Positions 1 through 13,105 are shown, counted from the first letter of the stretch. The stretch: DNA of 64,000 nucleotides from Mesodorylaimus sp. YZB2_4 (GCA_030248295.1 JASANH010000933.1:186001-250000), one strand, 5' to 3'. Numbers and translations are program-made. Notes: generated by a model from the letters alone, not told the origin.

Positions 1-303
1 AAATTTTAACTGTGGTATTAACGTCTTTATTTTTAATGTTTTTGTTGTACATTCAAATACCGATATACATCGATACTGGTTTCGAGCATCTCAAAGACGA
101 TTACATAAGTGAGTGCGCTGACTATTGTTTGAACATTCCAAATCTTATTATTCTATTTAATGCCACATTTTCCATTTCCTGTTAGTTTTTATCTGCGAAT
201 AAGAGCCACCCCTAGTAGAGGTGTTGTGCATGGAGTTAAGGCACCAGCAGGCAGTATGCCCATGTCTCATCGTAACTGTAGGACTTTTCCTGCAACTTGA
301 TGC

Positions 304-1152
304 GCCTATCTTTACTATTTTTTGCTGCCGATTCCCTGTTGGTCGGAAGAGATAGGCTCTTACACAGGTTTACTTCTTCGTGCAGGTGAATGGCTGGAGG
401 ACGATCCAAGGCTGGCCTCTCATATCATACGTCATTATCTGATCCCGCCAAGCCCACGCTCAGTGCCATACGCGCTGAATCGCCCAGATAAGACGGACTA
501 CTCGTTATTCCAGGAGCAATTCCTACTGGACGATATATTTAGTCGCAAACGCAACGGCCTATTTGTGGAGGCTGGCGCCTTTGATGGTGAATGGGATTCG
601 AATACGCTCGCCTTGGAGAGGGACTACGGATGGAGTGGTCTGCTAGTGGAACCAAATCCTATCAGCATGGCTTCATTAAAACAAAAGAAACGAAAATCTT
701 GGCTGTTAAATGGATGCGTATCGGGTGAAAAGAGACCTCGTAGAATTGGCTTGTACGTAAGAAGTACATGCAGCAGTTTGTTTGAGAAGGACAGATTGTC
801 GAGAATTCGTTTCTTCTTCACCGTACGTTGGTACGAGCGTCCAGAGCGGGCGCACGTTTGGTGTTTCCCATTGAACACCGTCCTGCGTGCCCTGAATATG
901 ACTCGCATCGACTACTTCTCACTCGACGTGGAAGGTGGAGAACTCGATATTCTGAAAGGATTCGATTTCTCGAAGATCGACGTGAAAATGTGGCAAATAG
1001 AATATGCATTGTACGCTCCAGACTGGCCGCTGCTGCACACACCCAGGTCTGTGCACCGTTTATATTTGTACCGTAAATTTTTTGAAACTGCATGTCCGGA
1101 ATGTAATATTTATAATATCGGGTTACACGATGTCGTATATTTGAAGGGATAA
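304..1152 (+). CDS. FkbM/Star-like methyltransferase-fold protein, 3' exon
   Basis: The open frame runs from just after a TGA at 298-300 to the stop at 1150-1152. It matches the FkbM methyltransferase fold as found in animal Star-like proteins. The opening motif DDPRLASHIIRHYLIPPS is followed by the SAM-binding-type segment GLFVEAGAFDGEWDSNTL and GLLVEPNP, then a later YFSLDVEGGELDIL motif. No suitable ATG lies at the start of the frame (the first in-frame ATG is inside the domain), so this is probably the last exon and the N-terminus, expected to carry a membrane anchor, is spliced from further left. A possible acceptor is TTACACAG just before 367. Substrate is unknown; animal Star-like members act in secretory-pathway trafficking rather than as proven methyltransferases. 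Family call is firm, start is not. Confidence 0.75.
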   Translation, partial: AYLYYFLLPIPCWSEEIGSYTGLLLRAGEWLEDDPRLASHIIRHYLIPPSPRSVPYALNRPDKTDYSLFQEQFLLDDIFSRKRNGLFVEAGAFDGEWDSNTLALERDYGWSGLLVEPNPISMASLKQKKRKSWLLNGCVSGEKRPRRIGLYVRSTCSSLFEKDRLSRIRFFFTVRWYERPERAHVWCFPLNTVLRALNMTRIDYFSLDVEGGELDILKGFDFSKIDVKMWQIEYALYAPDWPLLHTPRSVHRLYLYRKFFETACPECNIYNIGLHDVVYLKG

Positions 1153-3844
1153 CGGCAAAGATCGCCAAAAATTGTTTTCTCTGGGGTGCTAGAAATTTCT
1201 CGCTCGATCTCCATCACTGGTGCGAGGCACATACATATTTCAAAAAATCTTCTGTGAAGGCATGTTATCGATCAGTCTTCTCAAAGAAGGGTAAGCCTCG
1301 ATGTCCATTGCGCAACACACGCAGGCTCTTTTTCTAGTCTCAAATAAAGACTGATTTTTCCTTGCCCATGTTGGCATGATCACACTGGTGGTCACACTAT
1401 AGGTGGTATTGACTAACCTGGACTGGTTCTCGACTTGCTAACCTGCTCTTTTGTGCTGTCTTTGAGTGCCTTTAGTGGTCGACTCGGAATCAATCGTGAG
1501 TCGGGCCACCCTTAGTGAATGGCTCCCCCCCTGTATCTCGCTCTGGGTCGGTCCTCTATCGCCTGGCAGGGCGGGGAGTATGATGCAGATGTCACCCCTG
1601 ATGACCACCTCAGGGCGAAAAGCCTTGAAGGTGCCAGCATGATTCCCCGTCGCTGTTCACATAAGTGGAGCATAACCTATACAGTACATGGGTCAGCACT
1701 TTGGATGGTGATTTCTATCGATATCGCCTCAACCGACCCCACGCTAGGAACTAGCCTATAGATCCGCGAAATAAAAATGCTATGGACAGGCATCGCGGAA
1801 AACTTCGAGCCGAAATTTCCCAGGTCTACGTACAGTAGTGCAGTATATAGATCCCTGTTGACGCCGAAATACTGTGCACAGCGCCGAAACGAATGCATGG
1901 TGGCATTTACTGATGACACGAACTTACCGCAGTAGTTCATCGCCGTGGCCTGTTTTACTTCGTCTTCTACGTTGCAGAGCGCAAAATGCCTTGCCGACCA
2001 GATTCACGCCAGTGGAAATCCACACTTCGCGAGGAATCCCAGAAGGGCGCGATGTTTTATTTGCCAGTATGGAACGTCGACGCGTTCACCCCAGCCAAGT
2101 GCTGAGAAAATGCACTCTATTCTGTAAACCAAGTGTATGGGGGAGAATATCAAAAACAAATCGAGTGACGGTGGCGAATACAGCAGTTTTTTGGCGCTTG
2201 ACCAGTGCGGTCCAAGCTATCATTTCAGAAGAAAGGTTATTATGCAGAACCCCTATCTATTCTGACTTTAAACAGGCGTTTACGCAACGCACCTTCAACC
2301 AGTCCTGCGGGTCATTTGCAACTAGCCGTGATCACTAGACCACAGCAGCTCCATAAAGGGAGTCGAGCACAGGTGAAACAGTCAGGTTCTCGTGCTAACA
2401 CACTGAACCAACTGCGCTGTGGTGTAAGGTTCGAATCAAGCCACGCAGCCCAGGTACCGAAATAGTTTATTGTTAGCGTCCACTACGCCGGACCAGGGGG
2501 ACTCACGCAGGATCGGAAGAGCCGGCTACAATCGTCTAGTCGTCGAGGAGTCTCACTGATCGAACTGATCTCGCCAGGCCAGGAGCAGAGCCTTTATATA
2601 GGCGATGCTCGGGGTCCAGGAACTAGTCCTATCAATCCCTCGCATGTTAGGAAAACCAGTCAGCTCGGCCTCTCGGCCTCGCTTGGCCCTAACCAGGGAG
2701 GGAGACAAATAGTCTGTGCCTCGTGTGCACATTAGATGTCCTATGCAAATAGGATAACCACTGAAGCCACCTATTACACAGGTGACTCGTAACCTGTAGT
2801 CGTTGCAATAACAACCTTCCTACAGCAACTCGTTGATCGCGGTCGTGTTTGCAGACGTCGGCACGGTTCAGGGATTTGTCACAGACTTACAGCTGTCGTA
2901 TATCACAGATGGGCGTCGGTGTACTGACCTGCACTGAGAGGTGCCGATAAGTGCACCTACGCCTGTTACAAAAGAAAGATGCCTTAGGAAACTGGTTCGA
3001 GGTTTGGGTGTACCCGACGCTGAAAGCCAAATTGGGCCTTCTGCTGATCGTGAGCTATAATGGCTTCCATCACTGAAACTCCAGTTGGGCTGGCGATGGG
3101 AGCAGCTGCTACAGAAGATCGTAGATGTTCGCCTGTTTCTTTGCCCATAAAGAGCCCCTACAAGCGTGGCCAGATATGAGTTGCGTCAGCGAAGTCTAAC
3201 ATGGCAGTGTCATTTCATGCAGCGCCGTGCTTCTACAGTTTCCCTATTATCAAAGATGCATATGATCGCGTCTGATCATGACCCTATTCTTTACAGCCTG
3301 CCCTCATCATTTGTGTCAATTCTACTGAACGTGTTCTCGACAACGCACTCAACAGTGACCCAGCGCGGTCTTATCTTATCTCTCAAAGTTGTTGTCAAAA
3401 CTTGACGTTGAGATTTCCTCGGCGTCTTTGCCACTATGGCTATTCGCGCGAATGTACGAATGTGCCAGTGTCCCTGAGCGCTGCCTTTCTCTTCCTTATA
3501 ATCCTTTTTGTGGGGGAATCTTACCGTAACCGTGACTGGGGAGGTCAGTATTCAAATCTACTGTAAATCCTCAATGCTTGTGTTGCCTCTGTACAGGAAG
3601 AGTTTGAGCGGGCCTCACCCAGAAATACATGCTTGGAGGTCCAGAGTATCAGTACCCAAGCCGTTTAAGCAATATTGTGGTTAAGCAATAAATAGAATAA
3701 AAAAAGCCCAAATAGAAGAAGAAAATTAAATGTATTTTATGATTTAGGTACTCTTTCTCAAATAACGATTTCACCTCACGTCTGGGTATCTTCAGCAATA
3801 AATTAATTCTATGATCCCGCGGAATTCTATTCGTTGCACTTGCA
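1153..3844. other. intergenic, no supported gene
   Basis: No frame here looks coding in length, splice signals or family motifs. A short GGTTCGAATC at about 2430 resembles a tRNA B box, but no A box or cloverleaf could be paired with it. Confidence 0.5.
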
Positions 3845-6800
3845 ATGCATTACCCAAAGTCCGACGCTGAGTTCGAAGCAACTGAAAATTTGAAGCAAGG
3901 CTCAACTGACTACAGAACCCAGGCCAGGTCCTTGCCTTCATTGGTACCTTCTCTGGGAACGACAGAAGATAAGAATGAGAAAGGAAAGAATGAAATTTTT
4001 GCGTCACCTGCGGCGGATAGGTCGCTTGTTGATCGTCCACCTTCGGTCATATTTCGTCACCCATCAGCCGAAAGAATTGTTATTGATGACCAATGTGAGC
4101 CTGCCGATCGAAATTTTGACCATGGACTCGACGTTGACCAACTGAGACCAGTGTCAGCCCAATCACAATACAGCACTGATGAACTGAGTCAACTGAGGTC
4201 GATCGCTCTCGTATGGACCGACATCACTGTCAGGGCGGAACAGCCTAGTCGGATATCGAAGTGGAAACGTTCGTTGAGTCCGTGGGATAAAAAAGGAGGC
4301 GCCGCGTCATACAAGGAGTTGGAGACTATGAGGAGTCGGATTTTAAAAAACGGTAAGGTTCTTCGAGGGATCTAGGCTCGTGATCGATCAGGAGCTTTCA
4401 TTTTAGTAAGCGGAAGGGCTTCGTCAGGTCGTTTATTATCTATCATGGGTGCAAGGTGAGTTGCACTGGTTGCAGCTTGCTTTACATGACTGTTGTGCAA
4501 GTTTCAGCGGGGCTGGCAAAACAACATTGCTCAATGTGCTGACCTATCGTAACATTGGTCACCTGTCCATAGAAGGCATTGTGCGCATAAATGGCGAAGA
4601 CGTGGGATCGAGAATGCGTGCCATCTCTGCATACGTGCAACAAGATGACCTGTTTATTTCTACACTGAAAGTCAGGGAGCATCTCATGTTCCAGGTGAGG
4701 GCTGGCCAGGTAGGACTTCACACACGTACAGTACGCATGAACTTTTTTGAGGCGAAACTACGTTTGGGCAAGAATGTTAGCCAGGAGAGACGAGAGAGAA
4801 GAGTCGACGAGGTTATCAGTGACGTAAGGGTGTTTCAAGCGAATGGTGAAAGCAAGTGGTCAATGCTTGTTAGATTTAGCTGGGCCTTGGAAAGTGCCAG
4901 AATACGATGATCGGTGGCAGTCGATCCTTGAGAAAAGGGATATCAGGTGGTGAGAGGAAACGATTGGCCTTCGCATCCGAGGTGAGTTGCGGCTTCGCGT
5001 CTCCGCCTGTTCCTACATCACCACTATTTCCGCGCGGGATACTGCGCTAGACCCATTAGCACTTGTGAGGGTTTAAAAGGCGGGAAATTCAAACTTGAAG
5101 TACTGTAAATCACTTTAATTTCGCGGTACCCAATTTTCGCATTTTCTTGGGTGATCGTCAGTCACAAGTGTTAGTCTTGCAAATAAATCGCCCGCTGATA
5201 CTCCGGACTCTGCGGGGACATTCGATCTTTTAAGGACACTATCAGCTTCCTGCACGTAGGAACTTCAGCCATTAGATACGTAAGGAGTCGCCTCTATAGG
5301 GTAGCGATGAAAGTCGTCTGTCTCTCACAGTCTGCTTGGCAGAGGTGGAGACCGTCAGCCTGGGCTCAACTCTGGCCGTCTGAGAACTTGGTGAAGTTGT
5401 CTCTGCGCCTTCCACGCCTGGCGTTGGGTGACTCACCCTTCATCCATTCGAGGTCGATAAACGAAGAGAGGCTCTATGGGGCTAGGGCCTCTCAAATCCA
5501 GTCTGCTCACAGGGCGCGGGCTGGGTATGGTTAGCACACGGGGTACTCGCCGACATCGCAAAGAGTACCCCACACGCGCTCTTGCCTAGCATGCATCCTA
5601 AAGTGACGCCAGTCCATGGCAAGATGGGTTCAACTAACAAGCCCCCTAGCCCGCGGGTAAAGGGCAAAAAATCGACGCTCCCCTGCAACGACCAGGATGG
5701 GTCGAAAAAATTTGGTGCGGAAGGAACTGTGAATGCAGTAGCCAGGCATTGAAAGATGAGTTCTCACCGGTACTAGGAGGAAATTCCAAAGAAAGCGAGC
5801 AACTGTCAAAAATGGATCTCAGGTAGTCAGGGACCAAACCATCGCATGCTTAGTAGGTTTTGAAGGAGCTTGATAGCTTTTGATAGCTTTTGGCCAGAAC
5901 TTTATTATAGTAGCAGGTTGAGCAGAGACTGGTATCTTTAGTGCTGTTCAAGATGCTGGTCAGTGCATCACTGTATTGATAATGTGACTAATGTACTAAT
6001 GTGACTGATGGTTCTAAGATGGTTTTAAGCGTTTATAGGAACTGATTGGACTGGAGGTAAAGTTAAAGTTATGAGTAGGTGGTTAAAAACAAGGTAAAAC
6101 CATTGAACCTATGTTCTATCTGAAAATCCACGTTTTCGAAAATTTCGCGGAAGGAAATTTTCGCGGTCCAGGCCATCCGCGAAAACCGCGAAATTAAAGT
6201 GATTTACAGTACTCGGACTAATCAGTCAGGGTCTCTTCAGGTTCTCACCAATCCGTCTATACTTTACTGCGACGAGCCCACGTCGGGCCTAGATTCGTTC
6301 ATGGCCGTGCAAACTGTGGAAGTGCTGAAGAAGCTGGCTCGTCGGGGGAAGACAATCGTTTGCACAATCCATCAGCCCTCGTCCCAAGTCTTTGAACTTT
6401 TTGATGAGTATGAAAATCAGTAAGCTTTTTGAAAATCCATGATCTTTTATCTTGATAATTGCAGCCTATGCTTATTGGCGGATGGTCGAGTTGCGTACCT
6501 GGGTCCAACTAAGGGTGCGAAAGAATTTTTTGAATTGTAAGACTAACAAGAAAACTGTCTGTTGAATGCTTCTCAAATTGAGGTTTTTTTGAATTTTAGG
6601 CAAGGTTTTCCGTGCCCGCCCAATTTCAACCCGGCCGACCATTATATTCGCACCTTGGCTATAACTCCGGGCAATGAAAGGCAATGCAAGCAACGAATCA
6701 AGGTTGTATAAAGTCCAGTTTTGATTGACCATTTGCAATTAATTTCTAGCCGCTTTTAGAAGATTTGTCAAGCTTATGACAACAGTCACGAACGACAGGA

Positions 6801-8958
6801 GACAAGACGCATAGCTTCAGATGCAGTGGACCAGTCGGGAAGAGAAAAACAAAAAGTGCAAGACGCAGTTAAGAAAGCTCCAAAGTATGTGCTGTCGTCC
6901 ATTTGAGCAAGCATGCTGGACAAAGCAACAATTTAGGTACAAGTCGACTTGGCTCCAACAGTTTAATGCGTTGATATATCGCTCATGGCTAGGCAATTTA
7001 CGGGAGCCGCTGTTGGTGCCGATTCGAATGTCGCAAACCATTGTAAGTAATGGCACTATGAGAGCCTCTCTCAGAAACCTCGTAGCTGCGTTGTCTGGCG
7101 AGTCATCTTACTTGTCACAGCTTGTTTGGCTTCGTTGTCTAACTTCAGGGAGAAGGTTTGCCATTACAGCATTTCCAGACATCCAACCGTGTACATTCAT
7201 TCCTCCTCCTCTACTATCTGCTCCTTTCAGATCATATCGGTCCTTCTCGGTCTAGTTTACTACGACACCAAGCTGGAAGGCAGCACTGGCATCCAGAACG
7301 TGACTGGTCTCCTGTTCCTCTTCGTCACCAATATGACATTCCAATACTTTTTCGCTGTGGTCAATGTTTTCTGCGATGAGCTGCCTGTATTCCTGCGAGA
7401 ACATTTCAGTAACATTTATCGAGTCGATACTTATTTTCTGGCCAAGATAATCAGCGAATTGCCTGAATACGTCGTCTTCCCGTTTCTCTTTTCGGTCATC
7501 CTCTACTTTATGACTGGTGAGCGCTAAAGGAGCTCATGTACCTATATACAGACCATATCTCAAAAAGAGGGCATTGGTTTCCCTCTTGCACGTGACGCGA
7601 CAATTTAACAGACTCAGCGTCTACGGTACTGTTTGCTAAATCAGGCCGCAAGCCTGTGTTTCCTTTCGCATTCTGATTCAGTTGAGGCCGCAGTATATCT
7701 AAAATAGTGCTCCTTAGGCTTGGAACCAAATGCGGGCGTCTTCTTCACGTTGTGTGGCATCAATATACTGACAGCCAACGTTGCTGTGTCATTGGGTAAG
7801 TTCGACAACACGTGCGCATGTGCGAAAATTGGAAGACCAATTTTAGGCTATGCCATATCCTGCTTGTTCACCAATGCCGACGTCGCTCTCTCAGTCTCAC
7901 CCGCTGTCGTCATTCCCTTCATGCTTTTTGGAGGATTCTTCATCAACTTGGAGTAAGCGTGGAAGGCTCTAGTGCTTTGCTCGTCTCTGCGCCAGTGTAA
8001 AATGCTTCTCGGCGCATGGATTCCCAGAGCGCCCTGTTCTGGCTGCGATCTCTGGCAATAAGTTCATGGTGCGCAACCGAAAATTGAAGCCAGGATGTGT
8101 CATGTCATGTCATGTCATACTTTATCCAGCGCCAATCACCGTAAGGCGCACTCGAAAGCATATATGTGACAATCAGTTTTTACTCAGGCGGGAGTCGAAC
8201 CCTCCCTTGTAAATGCGCGCGCAGCGTGAGATGTGTGCTTCGGGTGATTTCTTGCAGTCGGCTGGGGGCACGCCTATGCCCTCGAGGCTATGCGATGACA
8301 TTACATGCAATGCAGTGATGTATTATGTATTAGGCATGATGGTGCGTCTTTGGTGGACTGAGGTAGAAGGCCTTTCCTGAATAGAGGCGACCCATAGACT
8401 AGATATCCATGCCGGTCTCTCGAAGACAACAAACAAGTCGCGGACCCTGATCAGAAAAACAAATCGATCAGTGAACTAATTCCAGCAGCAGGACCACAAT
8501 TAAAAGGTGCACTGATCGTGGTTACTCGCGATGGAGGAAATCATTCTACGTAGAGGCGGCGTCTCACACCCACCGCACATACCCCTTTTCTTTCTTTCTG
8601 GTTTGCCTGTCACTACTTTCTTTAGCTCCATACCAGTTTACTTCGTTTGGTTCGAGTACATATCTTACTTCAAATATTCCTTCGAAGCATTAGCCATCAA
8701 CCAGTTCAGCTACATTGAAGATATTCCAGGTTTGCTTTTTTTTGCTCTCCACGCTCCTGGACTGCAAGAGAGGATATTTTAGGCTGCGGTGGTCCCAATA
8801 ACACATGTCCAGCGACTGGGGCTGGTGTTCTGCAAATGCTAGGCATATCACCCGACAAATTCGCCCTTGACCTGATCATACTGGTGGTCATGATCGTAGT
8901 GATACGACTGATAGGGTTTCTGGCGATACTGATAAGGACCTATGTGAGGAAAGATTAG
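3845..8958 (+). CDS. ABCG (white-type) half transporter, 15 exons
   Basis: Membrane ATP-driven half transporter of the ABCG family, 746 aa by my join. Exons: 3845-4352, 4407-4455, 4508-4694, 4752-4823, 4880-4981, 6241-6407, 6465-6536, 6600-6702, 6760-6884, 6937-7042, 7231-7516, 7718-7795, 7847-7952, 8626-8729, 8783-8958; every junction keeps frame and the total divides by three. In order: an acidic N-tail, Walker A (GASGAGKTT, split by intron 2), signature ISGGERKR, Walker B with [13 protein letters not shown]-loop CTIHQPSS, then the typical ABCG membrane domain ([67 protein letters not shown]) and a C-terminal helix ending RTYVRKD. All catalytic motifs look intact. Substrate and partner half cannot be told. 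The weakest joins are the acceptor TTTTTTGAG at 4751 and the donor GTTGTA at 6703. Confidence 0.93.
5101..6211. mobile_element. TIR DNA transposon (MITE-like) in ABCG intron 5
   Basis: The sequence CTGTAAATCACTTTAATTTC at 5103 recurs as its exact reverse complement ending at 6209, with identity continuing through CGCGG, giving terminal inverted repeats of at least 24 bp. Both ends are flanked by TA (5101-5102 and 6210-6211), the target duplication of Tc1/mariner-type elements. The interior (about 1.1 kb) has no transposase frame. It holds CGCGGAAA-rich subterminal DNA and a nested SINE (5293-5680). It lies wholly within the intron, so the gene is unaffected. Confidence 0.8.
5293..5680 (+). 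repeat. tRNA-derived SINE, family A, copy 1
   Basis: The head resembles a tRNA promoter: GGGTAGCGATGAAAGTCG as A box and GGGCTCAACTCTGGCC as B box. A body with GGTGACTCACCCTTCAT follows, then a tail with CTTGCCTAGCATGCATCC, ATGGCAAGATGGGTTCAACT and AGCCCGCGGGTAAAGGG. The same blocks in the same order occur reversed at 28063-28404, and the tail alone at 39060-39190. It sits inside the transposon at 5101-6211, so it inserted later. Confidence 0.7.
8099..8235 (-). repeat. tRNA-derived SINE, family B, copy 1 (in ABCG intron 13)
   Basis: Read on the minus strand it has the B box GGGTTCGACTCCC, then GATTGTCACATATATG, TCGAGTGCGCCTTACGGTGA and a tail of repeated CATGA. Copies with the same order of blocks lie at 33263-33406, 45364-45522 and 47551-47714. 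The A-box half is degraded here. Confidence 0.7.
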
Positions 8959-9073
8959 AACAAAGCAACAGGGAGAGTCAGATTAACAGGATGCATGATT
9001 TTATTGATTAATTGATTCCAGGCTGTAAACTGATGGATGAGGTGCTTGCATTATTGATTGTCCCGTTATGTCA

Positions 9074-10220
9074 TTAAAGATTAGGATCAGTCAGATTGGC
9101 CAAAATACTGCATTCGGCCGCGTAAGCTCGTGGAATTTTGATAGTTTCAGTCAGAACTTTCAGATAACGAGCTGCTGTTCTGACAATCAATTCCACGTCC
9201 TGTTCAGCCGATTGACCGCATCGATCGATAATGGACGAAGAGGCGCAGTCCAAATTGCATTTAAGTCGTCTAAAATTCTCGTCAATGTGGGAGTGTAAAG
9301 TCCAAAGAGTGTGAAGTACTCACAAACATGTCTGTCTTATTAGCTGTTTGAATTCATCCACTGACGATGGTCGGATGTCGTGTCCTTCCGGAAGTGGGTA
9401 CATGCCGCATTTGTCAGCTGCCTCGCAAACACTTTGAAGGGGTCTCACGACTTCAGTGATACACGTAGCATGGATTCTAATGGCTAAAAGTATGGGTTGA
9501 TTACAGACAGGAATAACAAGACTGAAGAACCCTACCTGATCCGTTGCAGATATGCCTTCCAATATCGAGTCCTTGATTAGCGAGCGACTTGGCCATGCTC
9601 TCGGGGCAACTGCTCAGACATTCGGAGCCATTTTCATGAATTCTGTTGACAATTTTGTGTAGAAAAGTTATCAGCTTGTGGTGACGGAGCAAAGCTACTG
9701 ACACTTACTGACAGTACGTCTCCAATTTATTTGGCTCGTACTGAAATGTCCAGATTTGTTTCTCGAATCCAGGAATCTCATTATGGGCGCATTCTCTCAT
9801 GTACCTTGTACACTGCTGAGCGCATGCTGATGGTGGCTCAGAAGATGCTGATGTTGGCGTGTTCATCGTAATCGTAGAGCTGAAACAAGAACTGTCATTG
9901 TCACCAACAACTTTTCGGGACAGTCTTGCATTGATTCACCAACAGCTTCGGCTTAGGATTAGATCAATAAGAAGCACCTGATCAAGACAGTCACCCTTGA
10001 TCCCTCCAAGAAGAAGGAGCAGACGGGTTCAAGGTGCAACCATATGCTCCAAAGGCATTGACTGCCACACTTACCTGATTTGAACAGCAGGTTTTCCAGT
10101 AAATATATTAATAGCATCACGAAACATTTCCTGCATTGCCCGGTCATTTGGTGAAGCAGTCGAGGACTGCCAGATAAAAAGCACAAAAACAATTGTGGGA
10201 GGCAGGGCTCTGAGATACAT
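9074..10220 (-). CDS. Cys-rich secreted protein, 5 exons, DUF19/T20D4.11-like by layout
   Basis: Exons in order of translation: 10220-10075, 9879-9709, 9642-9536, 9483-9324, 9269-9074; 259 aa, all joins in frame with GTAAGT/GTAGGG/GTGAGT donors and CAG or TAG acceptors. The ATG opens a clear signal peptide (MYLRALPPTIVFVLFIW then QSSTASP). The mature part holds about 15 cysteines spread through all later exons (for example SACAQQC, GSECLSSC, ADKCG, KCNLDC) and no membrane segment, so an extracellular disulfide-rich protein is expected. The spacing recalls the DUF19/T20D4.11-like domain of nematodes, but this rests on general layout only. A stop just past the exon-4 donor (TGTTTGTGA) would give a shorter form if intron 4 were kept. 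The function is unknown. Confidence 0.7.
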
Positions 10221-13076
10221 CCTTGACTCGATGCGCCACATTCGCGTCAGTAAGTCCCTTTTCCAAGCTCAACTCGAAACCGCACCAGAGGGAACAGACG
10301 CCAAAGCAAAATTTTCAGATGATAAACAGCGCGGGCGGTTATCATTTATCAAAGGCGGCTATGATAAGAATACAAAGCAGCCTTGTTTTCGCACTTAGGC
10401 ATTGTTTGGTGAATGAAATGGCGCAGAGACTTTCGAAGCAAAGGCTGCGGGTGGGTGTTGATAAAATGACTGCGATGTGGCAAATGCGACAGCAAGTCTA
10501 CGTGTGAATGGGTGCCGCTTAGACAATGCAAGTCTTGCAAAATCGCCTCTTCATGTTCTGAAGTAAGCTAACATGTGTCAGATCGCTTACGATTAGCCAG
10601 TATCAGCTTGTCCTGGATCAGCACCCGGCTGGCATGATTGCTGCTGTACATGATATCCTATCAGCCGTCCGCTTTTCGAACCACATAGTCCACTTTGGTG
10701 TGGCTACCAAGAAGCCCGTGTGGGTGCCTACGCCCGCTGGATGACGGGCTGGAAACCAAATGAACCCCTCGAGGCTCACGCTAGACAATTTCCTTGTGCT
10801 TGACACTAATGACAAACGTCTGATCGCGTTTCGGGACGACAACACGTCAGTCTTTGATGGGAACGCGTAAACACAGACCCTTGTCCGCCCCGTGACGGAG
10901 CCTATGGCTGCACATTTCCGCCTTGACAAAATTGGCTTTTTCCGACCAAAGCTCTTGCATTTTCACCGCCATGCTCCGTCTGTTCCTCTGTCTGATGCTA
11001 ATTTAGCCCCGTTTTCGCGCCAGTGGTGAAAAGAGAGTAAACACGTTCTCCATTCCATTCGCAATCAAGAAAGGTGACCACGCGGTCGGGAACCACCTAT
11101 TGTGTATGCAATGCGCCACTGTGGCCATCATCGCATACGAATCGAGACAAACATCCAGACTCGATTACTTATGCACGGGTGAAAGTGATCTCAAAAAGGG
11201 AGCTTCTACCTTTTAATACGGAAATTCAGGCCACGATTTGCCTCCAGCACTTTGCATACTGTAGGATTTCTGAAAGCGTGTTGCACTGCACATCCAAGAT
11301 CCATTTGCAAATCCCATCTGACTAGTGTGCTGTTGCAATATTCTTCCCTAAAAACCTTATAAAAAACAGAGTAAAAAATCAAAAGTCCGATGCTATTTGT
11401 GTCCTAAAAGTTCTATCTGCTTAGGTGTAGTCAATAAAAGCCCAATCAGAGGGGGCATTTTTCTCAGAGACAACTGCTATTTTATTATATTCTATGTGCG
11501 TCAAAGGCGAAAAAGCGAGAATAGGATATGGCGCTGTGTCACTGTCCCAGACGCCTATAGCGCAGCATTGGAATGGGAGAATCGGGCCATTAAGGGTCCG
11601 TCATGCTTCCGATCCTAGAATGGCGTGGTCAGCCCTTCCTTGTAATAACGCAAAAATCGATCGGGTAGTTTAGAATGAAAAAGCTCTTATGTCAGCTCCT
11701 TGACGTGCTTGCTAACACCTAACTAGACCCCTGGATCGACTCATTTGGCTTGTTTGGAATTTGTTGAAAATCACGTCACATAAAGTAAGCATCCCGAGAA
11801 ATACTTATTCTCTTCGATCTAACTCGGGGGGCGGTCTAGGCTAACAGTGAAGGCACGGACTGAATGCTTATTTCGAAGAGGAAGGAAAACAGTTCTTCTT
11901 TCTCGTTTGACGTTCGGCAGCCTTTTTCGACTTTTTGCCTTCAAAGCGGAGGCGAAAACGCATTTTACGACAACCGCCCCTCTCCAGTCGCCTAATCCGC
12001 AATTTTCGAAAGCACGCAAGTTGAAGCCAGGCACGTATGGATCTTTTTTGGAAGTGCGTCGCGCACGTCACAAGGACGCGATGGTTTGATTGAGCTGCCG
12101 CCTTTTCCTTGCTCATCCTCGTTCCGACCCAGTGGCCACGACTGCTCACTGCCTGCCCATATATGGTTGGCTAGAGCGGAAAAAACTGGTCGAGTCCAAT
12201 TGAAAATTGCAATTTACTAGTACTCAGCCTAGCCTGGCCGCGGCTTCATTGCGACCCGCTCGGCTCTGCTTCAGCAACCATACGAGCAAGGCGACAGTGA
12301 CTCATTCCCAGGCTGGTCTACGGTACACGCCCTACGTGCTCTCACTCGCGTCACGTCCTCCAAAATGTCGTCCGATCAGACTCATCGGACTCGTCCGTTG
12401 CACGTGCTTGTTCAATAACAAACTTGCCTGCGCCATTTTCCTGTTATGATCATTGGCTTGCGATCACGCGACTTGGCACTCGATTTAGGCGCATGACATC
12501 GTTTACGTTCCAGACGTACATATTCTAACACAATGACACCTCCAGGACTCATTCTCGTTGACGAATTTGTGACAAGAAAGCCAGCACAGCAGACGACTAG
12601 CCAATCATAGCACACATAGAGTACACAGATTGAATCACACTGGGTCAATATGCTTGCAGAGATCAATGGTTTCAACAGCGAACATAATATCACCAGTGAG
12701 TGTAGTAGGTACTGCGTAAAGTACAAGGCCACTGGTCATTTTGTTTGCAATTCGCCTGAATTCTTTCGAAAAAATAAGAATTAGCGGATGTCTTAACGGC
12801 CAGATTGAAATATACAGAGCAGAGTAGAGTTATTGGAAGCGCATACATTCCTCAGAGGCCGTCAAGTTCGTACTGTCACGTAAGCGCTGATACATAAGCT
12901 ATGCACACAAATGTGGAAACACGGCCAGAAAGGAGACACGTAAAGAAAATAGATAGAATTCTGTTCTCTCCAAATAATTTGCATATACAGACAAAAGCTG
13001 CAATTTTTTACACGTTTCGAATTCGAAAACTCGACTAAGCACTCTTGCGAAAACGATGCCATAAACACCAGCTTAC
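10221..13076. other. intergenic, no supported gene
   Basis: Only short frames without recognisable domains or consistent splice signals occur here. The left 200 bp should include the promoter of the minus-strand secreted-protein gene; no specific element was recognised. Confidence 0.45.
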
Positions 13077-13082
13077 TTTATT
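13077..13082 (-). promoter_or_regulatory. polyadenylation signal AATAAA of the Cdk5 activator gene
   Basis: TTTATT on the plus strand reads AATAAA on minus, about 25 bases beyond the stop codon of the p35-like gene, a normal distance for an animal poly(A) signal. Confidence 0.55.
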
Positions 13083-13105
13083 CTAATCGATCTCCGACTC
13101 CATCG

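Noticed and set aside
2420..2460. tRNA B-box-like GGTTCGAATC
   Set aside because: No A box at a proper distance and no cloverleaf.
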